The translations under genes and the position numbers were made by a program. A stretch of 43,780 bases of DNA from DATLFI01 sp035524895 (GTDB taxonomy: Bacteria; Acidobacteriota; Thermoanaerobaculia; Multivoradales; Multivoraceae), in the NCBI GenBank assembly GCA_035524895.1, contig DATLFI010000402.1, positions 1 to 43,780 of the forward strand, in the 5' to 3' direction. Position 1 is the stretch's first letter. Each line of letters begins with the position of its first letter. The notes under the pieces were generated by a model. That model was not told the DNA's origin. It worked only from the letters and a program-made list of their open reading frames with translations, and ran no database searches. This document shows, piece by piece, positions 41,137 to 43,780 of the stretch.

Positions 41137-41552
41137 GGAGAGCTGGCCTCCGCATCGCGCGCCTTCGGGCCGGTGGCTCCGAGGGAGGATTCGCGCTCTT
41201 GCTCGCCCTGTTCGTGACGCTGTTCGCGTCCGCCGCCATGATGCTGAGCGCCGCGGCGCTCAAGGTCGAGCTCGACGAGACGCGAGCCGAAGCGATCCGC
41301 ATCCGCCTCGACGCCATGGTCGACGCCGCGATCGCCGAAAGCCTCGCCGACCGCGACCTGTCGGGCCTCACGCGCCGTCCCTTCGGCGACGGTTGGATCG
41401 AGAGCCGGGTCGAGCGACTCGCAGGCGGCCGTGCCCGCATCCAGGCCACGGCCATGCTCGGCACGCGCGTGAGGGACGCCGAGGTCGAGGTGGTCGTCGT
41501 CGCCAACGGTCGCCCGCGCGTCCTCGAGTGGCGTGCCACCCCGTCGTCGTGA
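41130..41552 (+). CDS. GspK/PilX-like minor pilin protein lacking Glu5
   Basis: This encodes 140 residues from ATG 41130, overlapping the GspJ-like stop by 7 bp. The prepilin-like helix is GG|FALLLALFVTLFASAAMMLS, with Leu instead of Glu at position 5, as in GspK, the tip subunit. It continues ALKVELDETRAEAIRIRLDAMVDAAIAES, similar to GspK and PilX openings. It is far shorter than GspK (about 300 residues), so PilX-like is equally fitting. The three-gene set would form a tip complex for a type II or IV system encoded elsewhere. Confidence 0.72.
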   Translation: MVRRAGLRIARLRAGGSEGGFALLLALFVTLFASAAMMLSAAALKVELDETRAEAIRIRLDAMVDAAIAESLADRDLSGLTRRPFGDGWIESRVERLAGGRARIQATAMLGTRVRDAEVEVVVVANGRPRVLEWRATPSS

Positions 41553-41568
41553 CGCGCCCCTGCGGCCA

Positions 41569-41595
41569 GGGACTGGTGTCGAGCTACACGATCAA
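41569..41595 (-). pseudogene. vapC toxin remnant (first codons only)
   Basis: Directly after the antitoxin stop, the minus strand reads TTG ATC GTG TAG CTC GAC ACC AGT, that is L-I-V-stop-L-D-T-S. PIN toxins of the VapC family typically begin MIVYLDTSAL, so this is the expected start with the Tyr codon changed to amber. The TTG overlaps the antitoxin TGA, as toxin starts often do. After TS the resemblance ends and the convergent pilin gene begins 17 bp further on. Confidence 0.65.
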
Positions 41596-41858
41596 CGCCG
41601 ATCCTCGAGGACCATCTCCGAAGTGGTCTTGCCGCTGATCTTTGGTGGCCGCGCTCCCGGCCCTGGCTTCCCACCTCGCCAGGTGGCCTTGCCCTCCTGA
41701 ACGAGCGCCCAGGCCCAGCCCTGTTCTGCCGTTTCGATGGGAGTCACGAGGGCGATGGGGTGGCCCCGGTCCGTGACGATGAGGCGCTCTCCCTCGCGCA
41801 CTCGCCGCAAGTACCGGCTGAGATCGTCCTTGAGGGCCTTCACTCCCACTTCGCGCAT
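41592..41858 (-). CDS. Phd/YefM-type antitoxin, apparently orphan
   Basis: This encodes 88 residues from ATG 41858, with AGGAG before it. VGVKALKDDLSRYLRRVREGERLIVTDRGHPIALVTPIE (in two blocks) is the prevent-host-death fold, a DNA-binding dimer that represses its own promoter and neutralises a toxin through its C-terminus (ISGKTTSEMVLEDRR). The toxin should follow at once, but only a few codons of a vapC are left. The antitoxin frame is intact, so it may persist as a repressor or as an anti-addiction factor. Confidence 0.88.
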   Translation of the reverse strand: MREVGVKALKDDLSRYLRRVREGERLIVTDRGHPIALVTPIETAEQGWAWALVQEGKATWRGGKPGPGARPPKISGKTTSEMVLEDRR

Positions 41859-42041
41859 CGGCGTCTCCTGGTGGCCACAACGATACCACGGTCGTAGCCA
41901 CTTCGGCCGCGGCGTCTGCCCGAGGCCCGAACGATGACGTCGGGGCGGCGCTGATGCCGACGCGGGGGCCGTCGCGAACCCACTCGGGCAGATACACTCG
42001 TGGGCCCGGGAGCGGCCCCGGCACCGCCCGGCACCACGCTA

Positions 42042-43780
42042 GTGATCGGACGCACTCTCCAGCACTATCGGGTTCTCGCCAAGCTCGGGGAGGGAGGCAT
42101 GGGCGCCGTGTACCGAGCGTACGATGCCAAGCTCGATCGCGAGGTCGCGCTCAAGCTCCTGCCAGCCTCCGTGGCCGCCGATCCGCTCAAGCGCGCGCGC
42201 TTCGCCGTCGAGGCGCGGGCCGCCGCAGCGTTGACCCATCCCCACATCGCCACCATCCACGCAATCGAGGAGGCCGAGGGCGAGCTGTTCATCGTCATGG
42301 AGGCGATCGAGGGGCGCGAGCTCAAGGCGCTGATCGACGCCGGCCCCCTCGAGCCTTCGCGGGCGCTGTCCCTCGCCACTCAGATCGCCGAGGGGCTGCA
42401 GGCGGCGCACCAGCGCGGGATCGTGCACCGGGACGTCAAGCCGTCGAACCTGATGGTCACCGCGAGCGACTGCGTGAAGATCACCGACTTCGGTCTGGCG
42501 CGCGTCGGCGCCGGGGTCGACCTGACACGCGCGGGCGCGACCCTGGGCACGGCGGCGTACATGGCGCCTGAACAGATACGCGCCGAGCCGGTCGACTCTC
42601 GTGCCGACGTCTGGGCGTTCGGCGTCGTGCTCTACGAGATGCTTCGAGGCAAGCGGCCGTTCCGGGGCGACTCGGATGCCGCGGTGATCTACGCGATCCT
42701 GCGCGACGAACCGGACCTCGCGGGTCTGCCCGCCGGCTTCGCACCGGTGGTCGCACGTGCGTTGGCCAAGGACCGGGATCACCGCTACACGGACATGACG
42801 CAGGTACTCGCCGCGCTGGCGATGCTGGGCCGTAGCGCGTCTCCGCCGAGGCCGGAGAGGCGCCGCCCGCGCCTCGCGGTCCTACCCTTCGTCGGCCTCC
42901 AGCGTGACCCCGACCTGGAGTTCCTGGGCTTCGCCCTCGCCGACCAGATCATCGGCAGCTTGAGTTACGTGCGCGGTCTGATCGTGCGCCCTTCGGCGGC
43001 AGTGCGGAGGTACCAGGCCGCGCCGGCCGATCCTCCCACTGCTGGACGCGAGCTCGGCGTGGAGTACGTGCTGACCGGCTCCTACCTGTGCCACGCGAAC
43101 CGCATTCGGCTCACCCTGGAGCTGGTGGAGGCGCAGTCGAACGACATGGTGTGGCGCGACTTGATCGAGGAGGAGTACGACAACGTGTTCGCTCTGCAGG
43201 ACGCGGCGGCTGCCAGGGTGCTGCAACACCTCGAGGTGCGCTTCTCCCACGACGAGCGCACGCGCATGCGCGCTGACGTACCGTGCGACGCCCTCGCCTA
43301 CGAATACTACCTGCGCGCCGTGTCCTATCCAGTGTCGCTCGAGGACAACCGCCTCGCGCTCGAAATGCTGGACAAGGCCGTGGAGCTCGATGCCTCCTTC
43401 GCGCCGGCCCACGCCGAGATCGGGTATCGGCTCTACCAGACGGCGTCCTACGGGCTGCAGGGCGCTGCGGCGGAGCGCCGAGCCTTGGATGCCTGCGGAA
43501 GGGCCCTCTCGCTCAACCCGGATCTGCTCGACGCCCTGTACCAGGCGTGCTTTCACGCGGTGAACTCCGGCGATCACGAGCGTGCGCTCGAGCTCGTCGA
43601 GCGGATTTTCCGGGTGGCTCCGGACAGCGCCGACGGGCACTTCACCCTCAGCTACCTCTGTCGGTACACGGGCCTGCAGCAGGAGTCGGTACGGGCGGTG
43701 GAGCGTGCGCTCGAGCTCCACCCGGGCAACGTCCGCTTCCGATCGGCCGGGTTCACCTACGTGTACCAGCGCGACTACCG
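42042..43780 (+). CDS. Ser/Thr protein kinase with TolB-like and TPR domains (C-terminus beyond window)
   Basis: This starts at GTG 42042 and is open to the end, 579 codons. The kinase domain has the glycine loop GEGGMGAVYRA, Lys38 (VALKLLP), the catalytic HRDVKPSN with Asp131, DFG Asp149 and AYMAPEQ. After about residue 275, RLAVLPFVGLQRDPDLEFLGFALADQI is the TolB-N-like domain often attached to acidobacterial kinases and adenylate cyclases. TPR-like helices follow from SLEDNRLALEMLDKAVELDASFAPAHAEIGY. I see no membrane helix between kinase and TolB-like domains, so the visible part is cytoplasmic. The 183 bp upstream contain only the antitoxin promoter region. Confidence 0.93.
   Translation, partial: MIGRTLQHYRVLAKLGEGGMGAVYRAYDAKLDREVALKLLPASVAADPLKRARFAVEARAAAALTHPHIATIHAIEEAEGELFIVMEAIEGRELKALIDAGPLEPSRALSLATQIAEGLQAAHQRGIVHRDVKPSNLMVTASDCVKITDFGLARVGAGVDLTRAGATLGTAAYMAPEQIRAEPVDSRADVWAFGVVLYEMLRGKRPFRGDSDAAVIYAILRDEPDLAGLPAGFAPVVARALAKDRDHRYTDMTQVLAALAMLGRSASPPRPERRRPRLAVLPFVGLQRDPDLEFLGFALADQIIGSLSYVRGLIVRPSAAVRRYQAAPADPPTAGRELGVEYVLTGSYLCHANRIRLTLELVEAQSNDMVWRDLIEEEYDNVFALQDAAAARVLQHLEVRFSHDERTRMRADVPCDALAYEYYLRAVSYPVSLEDNRLALEMLDKAVELDASFAPAHAEIGYRLYQTASYGLQGAAAERRALDACGRALSLNPDLLDALYQACFHAVNSGDHERALELVERIFRVAPDSADGHFTLSYLCRYTGLQQESVRAVERALELHPGNVRFRSAGFTYVYQRDY

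Noticed and set aside
1..43780. CRISPR array, prophage or integrative element
   Set aside because: No regularly spaced direct repeats of CRISPR type, no integrase, phage structural or conjugation genes, and no tRNA gene.

Overview
The window is GC-rich (about 68-70%) bacterial chromosome with strong GC3 bias, so most open frames are antisense shadows of real genes. The best guess for the host is Acidobacteriota, probably a Thermoanaerobaculia-like lineage. The main clue is the C-terminal domain of the secreted protein at 928-2292, with its FWFFD..N.EV..KVLD core and TVTDTTTG strand, a module I associate with that group. Supporting signs are outer-membrane biogenesis genes (a YdbH-like AsmA protein), a kinase-TolB-TPR protein and pseudopilins. 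This assignment is an inference; no rRNA or tRNA gene is present to confirm it.

Layout. 1-4711: a cut-off secreted PqqB-like metallo-hydrolase, a secreted two-domain protein and an MMPL/RND exporter. 4782-10221: a cis-prenyltransferase, an ABC-2 exporter pair and an SDR dehydrogenase, bracketed by two inverted copies (about 93% identical) of a 277-278 bp element with terminal inverted repeats. 10241-16133, all on the minus strand: dienelactone hydrolase, M24 peptidase, DUF418 membrane protein, nucleoside hydrolase lipoprotein and a small-molecule kinase. 16297-18454, plus strand: a sulfotransferase-like P-loop protein, a class IV aminotransferase and the ribosome-rescue factor ArfB. 18474-22939: a YdbL-type lipoprotein and a giant YdbH-like protein, overlapping by ATGA. 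23113-27019: RdgC-like protein, a two-gene F420-type oxidoreductase operon and a PQQ-type beta-propeller protein. 27249-30028: a sulfotransferase-glycosyltransferase fusion, an ABC-exporter remnant and a glutathione S-transferase. 30185-36539: a molybdenum hydroxylase (small, large and FAD subunits) followed by a cyclase-family hydrolase and an amidase, which looks like a catabolic operon for an N-heterocycle or amide. 36591-41858: a decayed membrane-protein gene, MAPEG and GFA proteins, an amidohydrolase lipoprotein, three overlapping pseudopilin-like genes and an orphan Phd-type antitoxin. 42042-end: a Ser/Thr kinase running off the window.

Most notable: (1) the paired mobile element, which has four sets of inverted arms, an internal stem with a compensatory base-pair change between copies, and an end that supplies the stop codon of the prenyltransferase; (2) a sulfotransferase/aminotransferase gene pair matching a domain fusion known from plants; (3) a sulfotransferase-glycosyltransferase fusion; (4) the Mo-hydroxylase/cyclase/amidase operon; (5) several very short gene remnants, including the first codons of a VapC toxin behind an intact antitoxin.
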